Part shown: positions 47,801-59,800 of the stretch, one piece after another | How the letters are laid out: every line of letters begins with the position of its first letter | Position numbering within the stretch: the first letter of the stretch is position 1 | DNA from: Apricaphanius iberus | Taxonomy: Eukaryota; Chordata; Actinopteri; Cyprinodontiformes; Aphaniidae | Assembly (NCBI GenBank): GCA_028564705.1 | Contig: JAPXFQ010000347.1 | Location: 124,001 to 188,000, forward strand | Reading direction: 5' to 3' | DNA: 64,000 nt | Notes under the pieces: generated by a model | Seen by the model: the letters and a program-made list of their open reading frames with translations, nothing else | Database searches by the model: none | What the model was told of the DNA's origin: nothing | Translations under genes and position numbers: made by a program

Positions 47801-50800
47801 GAACACACCAGGCAGGTCCGAGATACTGTTGTGGAGAAGTTTAAAGCTGGATTTGGATACAAACCGATTTCCCAAGCTTTAAACATCCCAAGCAGTACTC
47901 TGCAAGCGATAATATTGAAATGGAAGGAGTATCAGACCACTGCAAATCTACCAAGATCTGGCCGTCCCTCTAAGCTTTCAGCTTATACAAGGAGAAGATG
48001 CAGCCAAGAGGCCCATGATCACTCTGGATGAACTGCAGAGATCTACAGCTGAGGTGGGAGACTCTGTCCATAGGACAACAATCAGTCGTATATTGCACAA
48101 ATATGGCCTTTATGGAAGAGTGGCAAGAAGAAAGCCATTACTTACAGATATCCATAAAAAGTGTTGTTTAATGTTTGCCACAAGCCACCTGAGAGACACA
48201 CCAAACATGTTGAAGAAGGTGCTCTGGTCAGATGAAACCAAGATCGAACTTTTTGGCAACAATGCAAAACGTTATGTTTGGCGTAAAAGCAACACAGCTC
48301 ATCACCCTGAACACACCATCCCCACTGTCAAACATGGTGGTGGCAGCATCATGGTTTGGGCCTGCTTTGGGCCTGCTTTTCTTCAAAAGAGACAGGGAAG
48401 ATGGTTAAAATTGATGGGAAGATGGATGGAGCCAAATACAGGACCATTCTGGAAGAAAACCTGATGGAGTCTGCAAAAGACCTGAGACTGGGATGGAGAT
48501 TTGTCTTCCAACAAGACAATGATCCAAAACATAAAGCAAAATCTACAATGGAATGGTTCACAAATAAACATATCAAGGTGTTAGAATGGCCAAGTCCAGA
48601 CCTGAATCCAATCGAGAATCTGTGGAAAGAACTGAAAACTGCTGTTCACAAAGGCTCTCCATCCAACCTCACTGAGCTTGAGCTGTTTTGCAAGGAGGAA
48701 TGGGCAAAGATTTCAGTCTCTCGATGTGTAAAACGGATAGAGACAAAGCCCAAGCGACTTACAGCTGTAATCGCAGCAAAAGGTGGCGCTACAAAGTATT
48801 AACTTAAGGGGGCTGAATAATTTTGCACGCCCATTTTTTCAGTTTTTTATTTGTTAAAAGAATTTGAAATATCCAATAAATTTCGTTCCACTTCATGATT
48901 GTGTCCCACTTGTTGTTGATTCTTCACAAAAAATGACAGTTGTATATCTTTATGTTTGAAGCCTGAAATGTGGCAAAAGGTTGCAAAGTTCAAGAGGGCC
49001 GAATACTTTCTCAAGGAACTGTACCTCATCATAACTAATGGGCCAATAAGTGCAATTGCTCTATAATCTGAAGATATAAAAATGAACATACTGCAATATT
49101 ATTATTAAATACAGCACATTTTTATTCAGATTCTCATCTTTATTCTCAGGTCAGAAATGGTGGTGGGGCTGACTGTTGGTTTCCTCTGTGTGTGTGGGTG
49201 TCTAAAAGTCTGAATTTCTTTCTTCCATTTTGCCATCTCACCAACTGCGCTGCCAGTCTCCTGTAACAATAATATGCATAAGCAAGGGTGATAGTGTGCT
49301 TAAAGTTCTAGTCAGGTTTTCATTTTTTCAGAAATCATCAAGTTGACGTAGAAAGTGACCTGGGCAACATTCAGATCCCGATTTGTATGTGAGCAAACTA
49401 GTATGTTAGTGCCAGCTGCCAGACATACAACCTGGTTCATACCACAGGAGGCTTATCTCTTTCTAACAGTGGACCCATTCTCTGATGGCTGCCTCCATCA
49501 GCTTAATGCTCCATGCTACCAAGACCAGATATTTTTTATGTGACTGACTGTATGAGTTGATTGTATTGCAGTGGTCTCCACAATCACCAGATCCCATCCA
49601 AACAGAGCAGATGTGGGATCTGCTGGAATGACAGACACCACGGATGTGCAGCAGCTATGTGATGACATCATGTCAATGTGGGCCTGAATCTCTGAGGAAT
49701 GGTGCAAAAAAAGTTGGTGGTAGCAAGTTGTAACTAATAGAGTCACAGATGAGATGCAGAAGAAACATATCAGCATTTTTAGATCCACATCAACAACAGT
49801 ATGGAACCAGTGAGGCCTGTAACATTTCCTACCTCTGGTGTAGTCCACCAAAGCTTCCAATGCAGAAACACGAACGTCTACAAAGTGTCCATACTCAGCA
49901 TAGGCCTTGAAGAGTGACGGGTCACTGGGAATATGACCGTTCTTCTGGAGCATACGAATGGCTCTCAGACAGCTGAGTAGACATGAGATAGATGACTGAG
50001 ACAGAGTTGAGTTTTTAATGCTCTATTCAAACTAACAGCTCATGTTTAGATTCATTGGGAATTAGAAACAGCTGTTCCCAATTCTAAGCTTTCAATTTTT
50101 TTTTTGAAATTATTTTACTCTGACCGGTAAACCTGACATGAGTTGCCAGGAAAAAAGATGAATATTTAGGAGAACAATGCCAGTTAAGACCATCTCCACT
50201 CTGTACCTAACAGTGATGGTGTTTCTGAAACTTGGCAGCAGCTTCTCCATGTTCAGGAAGCGTGTGATCTCCTCCAGGATGAGACGGACATCTGGATTTA
50301 AATTGTCAACTGTTCGCACCTCGTTGTTGATGCTGATGGCTGGAGTGAGGGAATTGGTCAGGGCCTCAATCAGATCTGCACGGTAGTAGTTATCTGAAAA
50401 CTGCAAACAGGACAGGAGGAAGGTTGGTACGGGGAACAAAGGAAAATAAATTTAGTAGTGACCTGGAAGTACTTTGTTTGGCTTGCTCAACTTGCTAGGA
50501 TTCTGGTAGTGATTTATGTGAAATCAATCCTGATGTTGCTTCCTCAGCAGAGGTTGAGCCAGAACTGTTTTTTTTCCATAATTGTGAATAACAGGGTCAA
50601 ATATATCTGCTCATTTATTTTTACCGGCAATTTTTAAATCCTATTTTTGGGAGATGGGGGGGTACGGTTGGTGCCTATCCCCGTTCAGTAGTATTTTTTT
50701 TTATTCATTTTAAATAATGTTCAATCCAAGCAACCTAAAGAGAGCATTACATATAAAAATGAAATTAAACTAATGCACTTATTACCAATACCTGATGCAG

Positions 50801-53800
50801 TTCCTGCTCGGTATGGAGCTGAAATGATCACCCATTTTTTAAAGTAATTAAATGGGATTGCTGCAAGGGCTACTGTCATGAGATTTTGGATTTTTGCCTC
50901 AGACAGATGACAGGACGACATCTGTCTGAGGCAAATATCCTCCATTTGAACGACTCTATAACAGAAGTAATGTTTTGAAAGTAAAATCTCGGAAATTACA
51001 AACAGATCTCTAAAAATTAAAACTACATATAATTTAACAGTACAGAATCTCAAAATAATTTGCAAAAATAATTTGTCAATTACCCCAAAAAAATTAAGTT
51101 CTCCTTCACTGGTGTTTTTATTAATTTTTCAGTGTTCTCTGGTATGAAAGAATGGGTCGGTTTCTGTAAAAAAATGAAAGAATTCCCAGTCTATTTCAGT
51201 TTATGCCAGTTCAGTGTGGGATTGGGCATGGAGATTCGAAAAGATCTGGGGGGCTTTCTTGATCAGTAAGATTAATTACAGGCAATTTTTCTCCTCTGAT
51301 TGGCTAACTGCAACACTACTATTACACTGTCTCTGTTTACAAAAATCAGTAACATGAGACAAAAATGGTGCCGGTATTTATGCTTAGATGGAGTTTACCA
51401 CCCAGTTTAGGCAGTATTACTAAACAAGACCGGACTCCTGCGTGTTACTGGCTGCAGCAGGAGTCCACCACCGCAGCTACCAGAGTTACAGTCTACAGGA
51501 TACCACACGCCGCAGGCAGACAGGTATTCAACCTCCAGGGTCTTCCTCTTTGCTACAGAGTTACTCCATATTAATTTTTTTGTCTTCTGCTTAGCAATAT
51601 GCTTAAATCCAGAGAGTTGTCTTGTCTGATTTGAGCCAATAGTCTGTCCGCATAAACACCACACTGAGGAGCGGGGAGAGCTCATGCCGGCAGCTACTGT
51701 TTGGAGTTTGTATAAAATGTTCATATGCAGCATGCTTTCAGAACACAGAGTGACTGATTGTAATAAAAGAAAACTCTTTTTCAGGATTTTCAGTGAAGAA
51801 CTTTAAAGTTGCTACATTAAATCTTAGGTCTCCATCAGGAAAGTCTCTCCAGTCAATGATTTCCTCATTACACAAGACATACACAGTCTGTTTCTATTAG
51901 AAACCTGGTTAGATGTAAATATAGAACAAGCTGTGCTAATATAAACGTGCACCACAGATAATTAATTTATTAGTCAGAGAAGAAAAAACAGACAAGGCAG
52001 AGGCCTGGCTACAATCTTCCATAACTCTCTAAACTATAAAAAGGTATCACTAGGCAAATTTGATTCTTTCAAATACGTAGCTTCTCAGATAAATGAGCCA
52101 AACAAAGTTCTATTTCTTAACCCATATAAACCATCAAAACCTAACACAAACTTTTTAAAGATTTCAACAACCTTTGTTCTGCAATGTGTATAGAATATGA
52201 AAAGTTATTAATTTTGGGACATTTCAACATCCATACTGACAACCTCAAGATAGAGGAACAAAAGCATTTAATTATACTCTCCATAGCCAATGCCTTCAAT
52301 ATCTCCAACATCGCAGTAACTGATATTGCATTATCTGATAGATTCTGTATCTCATTAGAAAGCGCCATCTTGGCTGCAATATCCAATCACAGTAAGACCT
52401 CTCTTCTACTTTTATCCCCTACCACTTTCCAGATATATTTTTTCTGCTGTTATTGTGATTGTTAACCCAGTTGTCTCTCAGTATTTTTCTCCCCATAGAA
52501 GCTCAACATGGTCGGGTACTCTGCTCAACTACAATGCCCCCTGCTGGATGGGGAACATTGTTCCAGATGATGCTTAAAGTCACCGAGCATACTCCATGCT
52601 GTCTCTTCTCTGTCTTCTCAGACCCCCAGACGGTCGTGGCAGATGACCGCTTGTACTGAGCCAGGTTTTGGTTCTGCTAGAGGTTTCTTCCTCAGTATGA
52701 GGGATTGCTGAGGTATAGCTGTGGTTGGAGTCTGCATGATCCAAGCACAACCTCACGTCGATGACTCAGCACAATCTGCTGGGATTCCTTACATAGAAAA
52801 CTTTTAACTGATTGGAATGTTTGTATAATTGTATTGAAACGACTTTTGTTGTAAAGTGCATTGAGATGACATTTTTTGGGAATTGGCGCTATTTAAAATT
52901 GAATTCTAATGGCTCACAGTAAAAATCCCTGTGCCAGGAATGTAAACAGATGCTCCTTCACATACTCCTTACCCTCGTCCCATACTTACTGATGCACACA
53001 TACACACATCATACAGACACACACACCACCTGCTTCTCACCATGTCTCACTGTTTTTCAGAATCCCCCCACCCCCCACTTCAGGAAGCAGTAGATAGTGC
53101 GCATCTGTTGCAGCGACTCGACTGTGAACTGGGGCTCATATTCCCCGCCTCTCCCTCCTGATGTGTTATTGTCAATGTCTGAATATGTGCTTAAATGTTT
53201 CGAGGTGTGTTTTTTTTTTTCTATTACCTGTCTTCTGATTCTTGAACCTTTGTTTGTTTATGATCTTGGACAGGATGTACTGAAATTTAATTTCATTGCT
53301 CCTCGGGTTCAATGACAAATAAGTTAGTGCATTCATATCTGGAACAAACTCCCAGATGAATGCACTCTTAAATCCAAAATAATAACTCATCTATTTAGAG
53401 TCTTGTATGAGTAACTGATATGATTTAGCTTTTTTATTTTTATTATTTTTTTTCCTTTTTATTCTTTACTTAATGTTTGTACTCCATTGTTTTAAATGCT
53501 GCAGTATTGTTTCTTTGTCTCAAATCATCTAAAGCACCTTGAATTACCTTATGTTGAAATTGTTCTATACAGATACATATATACAAATGCCTTCAGTCCC
53601 GCAAAGGCTAGAGCGACCCAGTCACCAGGCCTCCATTCTCTTTCCCCTCATGTCAGTTAGCCAACCAGAGGACAGAAACTTGCATGTCATTAATCTAAAT
53701 CAGCATGTCACCAAGTCGTGCTAATTCTCCCCACCTACTGCCACACTAAACTGGAATACACTAAGAAAAAGGAGTGGAAACCGACTCGAGTGACAATACC

Positions 53801-56800
53801 AGAGAACCCGAAAAAAAACAAAAAAACACCAGTAAATGAGACCTTTAAAGCACAGGTTGAACATAATGTTCAGAGCTTGATATTGCTCTAGAAACTAACT
53901 CTGTTCCACAACGTTCTCCCTAACACCTGAATCCTGGTTTTCATCGTGGTGTTGGCTGTCTGAAGAACCTCTCAGGCCAAGAACAGACCAGCTGTCCACA
54001 CTCTCCAAGGCTACGTTTACACTGCAGGCAAAAGCGCTTCAAATCTGATTTTTTTTGGCCCCTATGCAACTCCTATCCGACCATTTTATGAAAGTCTGAA
54101 CAGCACAAATCTGATTTTTTTTTTTAAACCGACCCAGGTCAATTGCATATGTGGTACTAAATCCAATACATATCTGATGATTTCGAAATTGACTTCAGTA
54201 TTAGCGGTCATGTCGCATTAAATCCGTCTTGTATGTGACTCAGTACATTTACTTGCACAGCAAAATCGAATTATTAACTGACATGGGTTCAACTCCAGTA
54301 CGGTAAATGGTGGCATGCGTCCCTTCGTGTTAGCCTAGCCTGTAGCTGCACTCAGACAGTAAACAGAGGCTGGTGTGAGTGAAGCAGATGGAGTAAAAGC
54401 AGGTCTCTTCGTCAGTCCAAAAATGCACTTATCGGCCACCTATGTTTGTCTTAGCAGCCATATTCTTCTTATAGTACTACTGTGTTGTTGCTGATTCGTA
54501 TTTTTGCATCTCCTCACTACCTGAGGAGGTGCGCGAGAACAGGCGGGGACGGGGGGTTGGTTGCAGAAAAGTTCAACTCCCAAACGCATTATCTAGGTAG
54601 AATAGTCCTGTATGTAAAACTCCAGTTCTGTTCAAGCCAGACTAAGGTGTATACAAGCACTTCAAAGTCTGATTTCAGTCAGACTAAGGAAATAAATCAA
54701 GTTTCTGTTGCTGCATGTAAAAGTACTGATTGACAAAAGGAGACCATTGTCCTGCACCTGTCGTAACCTCCACCCATTAAGATGATTTTGAACATGAATT
54801 TCTCACACTGACCACATCTTTGAACATGTTTTATTTTCAGTAGAGCTCGTTCTTGAAACTTTTTCATTGTCCATAATTTTGACTGATGAATGGGATTTTA
54901 AATTGTGTCACAATCTATTTTTCCTGTTAAACTTTAAAATTAAAATTAAAACATTCAGTAACATTTAATTTCAATTCATTTTAATAAATATTCAGCTGAA
55001 GAAGCTGAACAAAGAATTCCCATCTTGCTATCACTCATGTAGCGGATCAATACATGAATTAAATATGTAGATTTCACCTCATATCGTCTGAACACAGACA
55101 CAATTTTCTCCTGTTCCTGGACAAGAACTGCACAGCTGCTAATGAAAGCGTAATTTTTGCACTGCTGTTCCACTGCAGACTGGATCTGCCATCTGAGCTC
55201 CTTCCCCATCAATGGATGCGCCCGTCTCTGTCTAGCGCTGCCACGTGCTCCAAAGCCTCCATACAGTGGGGCAAAAAAGTATTTAGTCAGCATCGATTTT
55301 GCAAGTTCTCCCACTTAAAATGATGACAGAGGTCAGTAATTTTCATCATAGGTACACTTCAAATGTGAGAGACAGAATGTGGAAAAAAATCCAGGTATTC
55401 ACATTGTAGGATTTTTTAAGAATTTATATGTGAATTATGGTGGAAAATAAGTATTTGGTCAATAATAAAAATTCAACTCAATACTTTGTAATATAACCTT
55501 TGTTGGCAATAAATGAGGTCAAACGATTACTATTGGTCTTTACCAGGTTTGCACACACAGTAGCTGGTATTTTGGCCCATTCCTCCATGCAGATCTCTTC
55601 GAGAGCAGTGATGTTTTGGGGCTGTTGCCGAGCAACACGGACTTTCAACTCCCTCCACAGATTTTCTATGGGGTTGAGGTCTGGAGACTGGCTAGGCCAC
55701 TCCAGGACTTTCAAATGCTTCTTACGGAGCCACTCCTTCGTTGCCCGGGCGGTGTGTTTGGGATCATTGTCATGATGGAAGACCCAGCCACGTTTCATCT
55801 TCAAAGCTCTCACTGATGGAAGGAGGTTTTGGCTCAAACTCTCACGATACATGGCGAGTTGAGTTTATACCAAAAAGTTCTACTTTGGTTTCATCTGACC
55901 ACATGACATTCTCCCAATCCTCTGCTGTATCATCCATGTGCTCTCTGGCAAACTTCAGACGGGCCTGGACATGCACTGGCTTAAGCAGGGGGACACGTCT
56001 GGCACTGCAGGATTTGATTCCCTGTCGTTGTAGTGTATTACTGATGGTAACCTTTGTTACTTTGGTCCCAGCTCTCTGCAGGTCATTCACCAGGTCCCCC
56101 CTGTGGTTCTGGGATTTTTGCTCACCGTTCTCATGATCATTTTGACCCCACAGGATGAGATCTTGCATGGAGCCCCAGATCGAGGGAGATTATCAGTGGT
56201 CTTGTATGTCTTCCATTTTCTGATAATTGCTCCCACAGTTGATTTTTTCACACCAAGCTGCTTGCCTATTGTAGATTCACTCTTCCCAGTCAGGTGCAGG
56301 TCTACAATTCTTTTCCTGGTGTCCTTCCAAAGCTCTTTGGTCTTGGCCATAGTGGAGTTTGGAGTCTGACTGTTTGAGGCTGTGGACAGGTGTCTTTTAT
56401 ACAGATAACGAGTTCAAACAGGAGCCATTAATACAGGTAACGAGTGGAGGACAGAAGAGCTTCTTAAAGAAGAAGTTACAGGTCTGTTAGAGCCAGAGAT
56501 CTTCCTTGTTTGAAGTGACCAAATACTTATTTTCCACCATAATTTACAAATAAATTCTTTTAAAATCCTACAATGTGAATTCCTGGATTTTTTTTTCAAA
56601 TTCTGTCTCTCACAGTTGAAGTGTACCTATGATGAAAATTACTGCCCTCTATCATTATTTTAAGTGGGAGAACTTGCGCAATCAGTGGCTGACTAAATAC
56701 TTTTTTGCCCAACTGTAAGTCTTCAACATGCCATCAGCTCAGTTCTCAGACAGCAAGATGCACTGGGTACAGAGTCCACTGCCCCGATCTAAGAAGACTC

Positions 56801-59800
56801 TCAGATGCTCTCATAGGGATGTGTTTTTTTATGATTCAATTCCCTGAACTGCTCCGTTACATGGTTTTTTGTTTGTTTTTCGCTCTCTGTCAACTACGGT
56901 AATTGACGAAAATATAAATTATATTACAATTCATTATTTCCCTCTTATGTCTGTGGAATGTTGCACAGCTAACATTATTTGATAGGGAAGTTGCTGTGCA
57001 GATACAAAATCTATTTACGTTAATATGATTAGTAGATTTAATTTATATAATATAATAATATAGGCGTACCGAATTTCCCCTGGTGGGACTATTAAAGGAT
57101 TATTCTATTCGATTATTCTATTCTATATTTGACAGATTTTCCCACATGTAAAACAGCTGTTTTGCTAGTCATTCATATGTACTGAAGTCAGTTTGTCACT
57201 TCCAATTGTGCAGGAATAGCCAAACATCTGTGGCCAGGAATTTTTCCTTCCATAAACAAGAGTGTGCTCTGTGTGACGCCTTGCGTTCTTCTGTGCATGC
57301 AGCTACAGTGTGAAAACTACACACAAAAAATATCTGATTTGATTAAAAATGGGATTTGAGCATTAAGACCTGCAGTGTGACCATGACCTAGTTACATCAC
57401 ACCAACACACAGGTGGACTCTGTTTACTGATGATTAGGTAACTGTGGTAAACATAAATACAATCCCATGAAGAGCCAGTAACCTTCAGGTTTGACAGTTA
57501 TTTTTGTAAAGTATTTTAAAACCCACGTATCATCCTTCTTTCACCGCAGAAGTATGTGCGAGTTTATTCTATATTTGTATTTTTTAAACACATTTAGAAA
57601 TTAAGTTTAAAAAAAAGGTTGAAACACTGAAGCACAGCAAACACTACTGTACTCAGATGTTCCATCAGCCATACAGCTGGTACTGTCTATTAGTTACTTA
57701 ATGGAAAAGGCTTTACTTTGTTTTTCCGATTGTCGTTATACTTGATGAGGTCAAGTATAAAGTTGAGGACATCTTTGGGACAGAGGTTCTGCACATCTCT
57801 GAGTAACGCCATGGCAACCGGCATCGTCTGACAAAGAAAACACAAAACAGCATTTTAGAAGTCTTAAAAGTAAATGAAGAAACAAAGTCAATCAGATGGT
57901 GATAACACTGGACGTGAACTGGAATGACCGAAAACTTGAGATGACCAAAACAGTTTGTACCTTCTGCAGGAAGTAGCTCTGGAAGTTGATGAAGTTGTTG
58001 GTTCTGACGATGTTGGGGCAGCTTTTACAGCAGAACATTCTGGTGAAGAGTGACTTCATGGCTGGTGGACCCTGCCAGGTACTCACCATGGCATTGGCAA
58101 TCTGCAAAGGTAGAATGGCAGCTGAGTTACTGGGAGTTCAGTTCAGCTTGTGGATCACCACTGGGCTGCTGTTGGGCTGCTACATCACAGCAAAACAAGG
58201 ACAAAACAAGGACTGGAAACATGTCCCAGTTCCTGCAGACAGCTGGAGATAAAAACCTGAGACAGAATGAACAAAGGCTAAGATCTGAAAACGCTTTGCT
58301 TTCTTAGAGATATTGTATGCCACAGAAACTATAGTTGAAGACTGCTGGAACTTTTTCAACAATGAACAGAACTTGTTCGGTGCATTATGATGTCTGTGGG
58401 AAGAACTGGCCCACAAACTGAACAGTACATTAGGTTTGCTCAGGTATGAAGCCAAGTGGATGATCCAACAGGATATTAGGACGTTTATGTAAATGTTCTA
58501 ATACGGGCCAAAGGGTCACTGGTACAGGATGTTGTTTTTAGTTAGAAAAATAAAGGGAGGTGACAGCTCCTGTGTGTTTGACTATATTCATGAACACAAT
58601 CACTCTTTCAAGATGTATTGTTCTGCTGTCGGCCGTGGTTTTTCTTTACATGTCTGCTTTTGGCTCGTTGTTTATTCCTTTCCACATTTTCCACACAACT
58701 CAACGTGATCCAAACCCATCAGACAGCAGCCAAGTTCATGAGAGTGCAACATACCTCACTTTGTGGTGAACGTTAAACATATGGGTGTTTATGTATGTCT
58801 GAGTGTAGAGCTAACAGGCCAAACTGTGTGTGTATAAGTTTAAAACCATTACGATGGACTGTGATGGGGTTCAGTAAAAGATGTGCAGTGCAGCCATTTG
58901 AACCTCTGCTCAGTTAGTTTACCGTGCTGTTAAAATATTGGTTCAGGTGGAACCTGAAGGATGGAAATCCTAAACCAAATCCAGAGAAGAGAGAATTTCC
59001 TGCAGCCACAGCATGGGATTATTCAGAGCAGCAAGAGTTAAACTGATGGGTGGCCCTGCTGGCTGAGAAAACGTTTTTCTTCTACTGTAGCCTCTTTCAC
59101 TAAATTACTGGAACTAGATATTAACTTAAAGAAGGTCGTCTTTACTGAAACATTTAAAAGTGAGAATGTGTAAGATGTGTGTGTGTTGGATGCAAAGGTT
59201 CCTTCAGTTCTGACGGGACTACCTGAACCTCTTTATTCTCACTCTTCAGCATTCTCTCATTAGGATCTAAGCCTTTTTCTATGTCCACCACCAGTCACCT
59301 GGGCACACCCCAAACTGAAGCATGGCACAGTTTAATCCTCTAACGAAATCGGCTACTGTAAGAACGTTTCCATTGTCAGAACTTCTGAATAATGTGATAA
59401 TGTGGACCTTCCTGATACCCACGTGTCTCCACTGCATCGGGCCGGCCGACAGGGCTGTTTCGGGAAACAACAAGGTACCTGTATGGGATATGTACTCTGA
59501 ATGGAGTCGCTCAGTGGGAGCTGTTGTAAAGTTGCGCTGATTGGTTGTAATTTGGAGCGAAATGAGCAGATGTTGTCAAACAGCTGACTTTGTAAAAATA
59601 AGATGAGTTGCTGGTGAAGCAGTTTATAACAACAGTAAACAGAAACGCAGCAACAAGCTCTGCTTCTTCTATGTCAATTTTCTAGTTATTTCTGCTCTCT
59701 TGGTCCCTTTCTGCACTGGGAGCCACATTCTACCTAAAATAGCTGTACTATGAGGGTTCAGCTGGTACTTTAAAAAAACAACAATCTTCATGTTTTCCTG

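Larger units (their letters stand above)
54009..57388. mobile_element. hAT-like element with a nested Tc1 inside
   Basis: The left end GGCTACGTTTACACTGCAGG and the right end (reverse complement GGTCATGGTCACACTGCAGG) are inverted. Both are followed by a similar run including CAAATC and AATCTGATTTTTT / AATCAGATATTTTT. The Tc1-like element 55264-56715 lies within, so the original unit was about 1.9 kb. No coding sequence of its own was recognised and no 8-bp duplication could be confirmed. Confidence 0.65.

Noticed and set aside
50893..50935. A microRNA precursor
   Set aside because: A 17-bp stem with 9-nt loop is too short, and pairing does not extend into the flanks.
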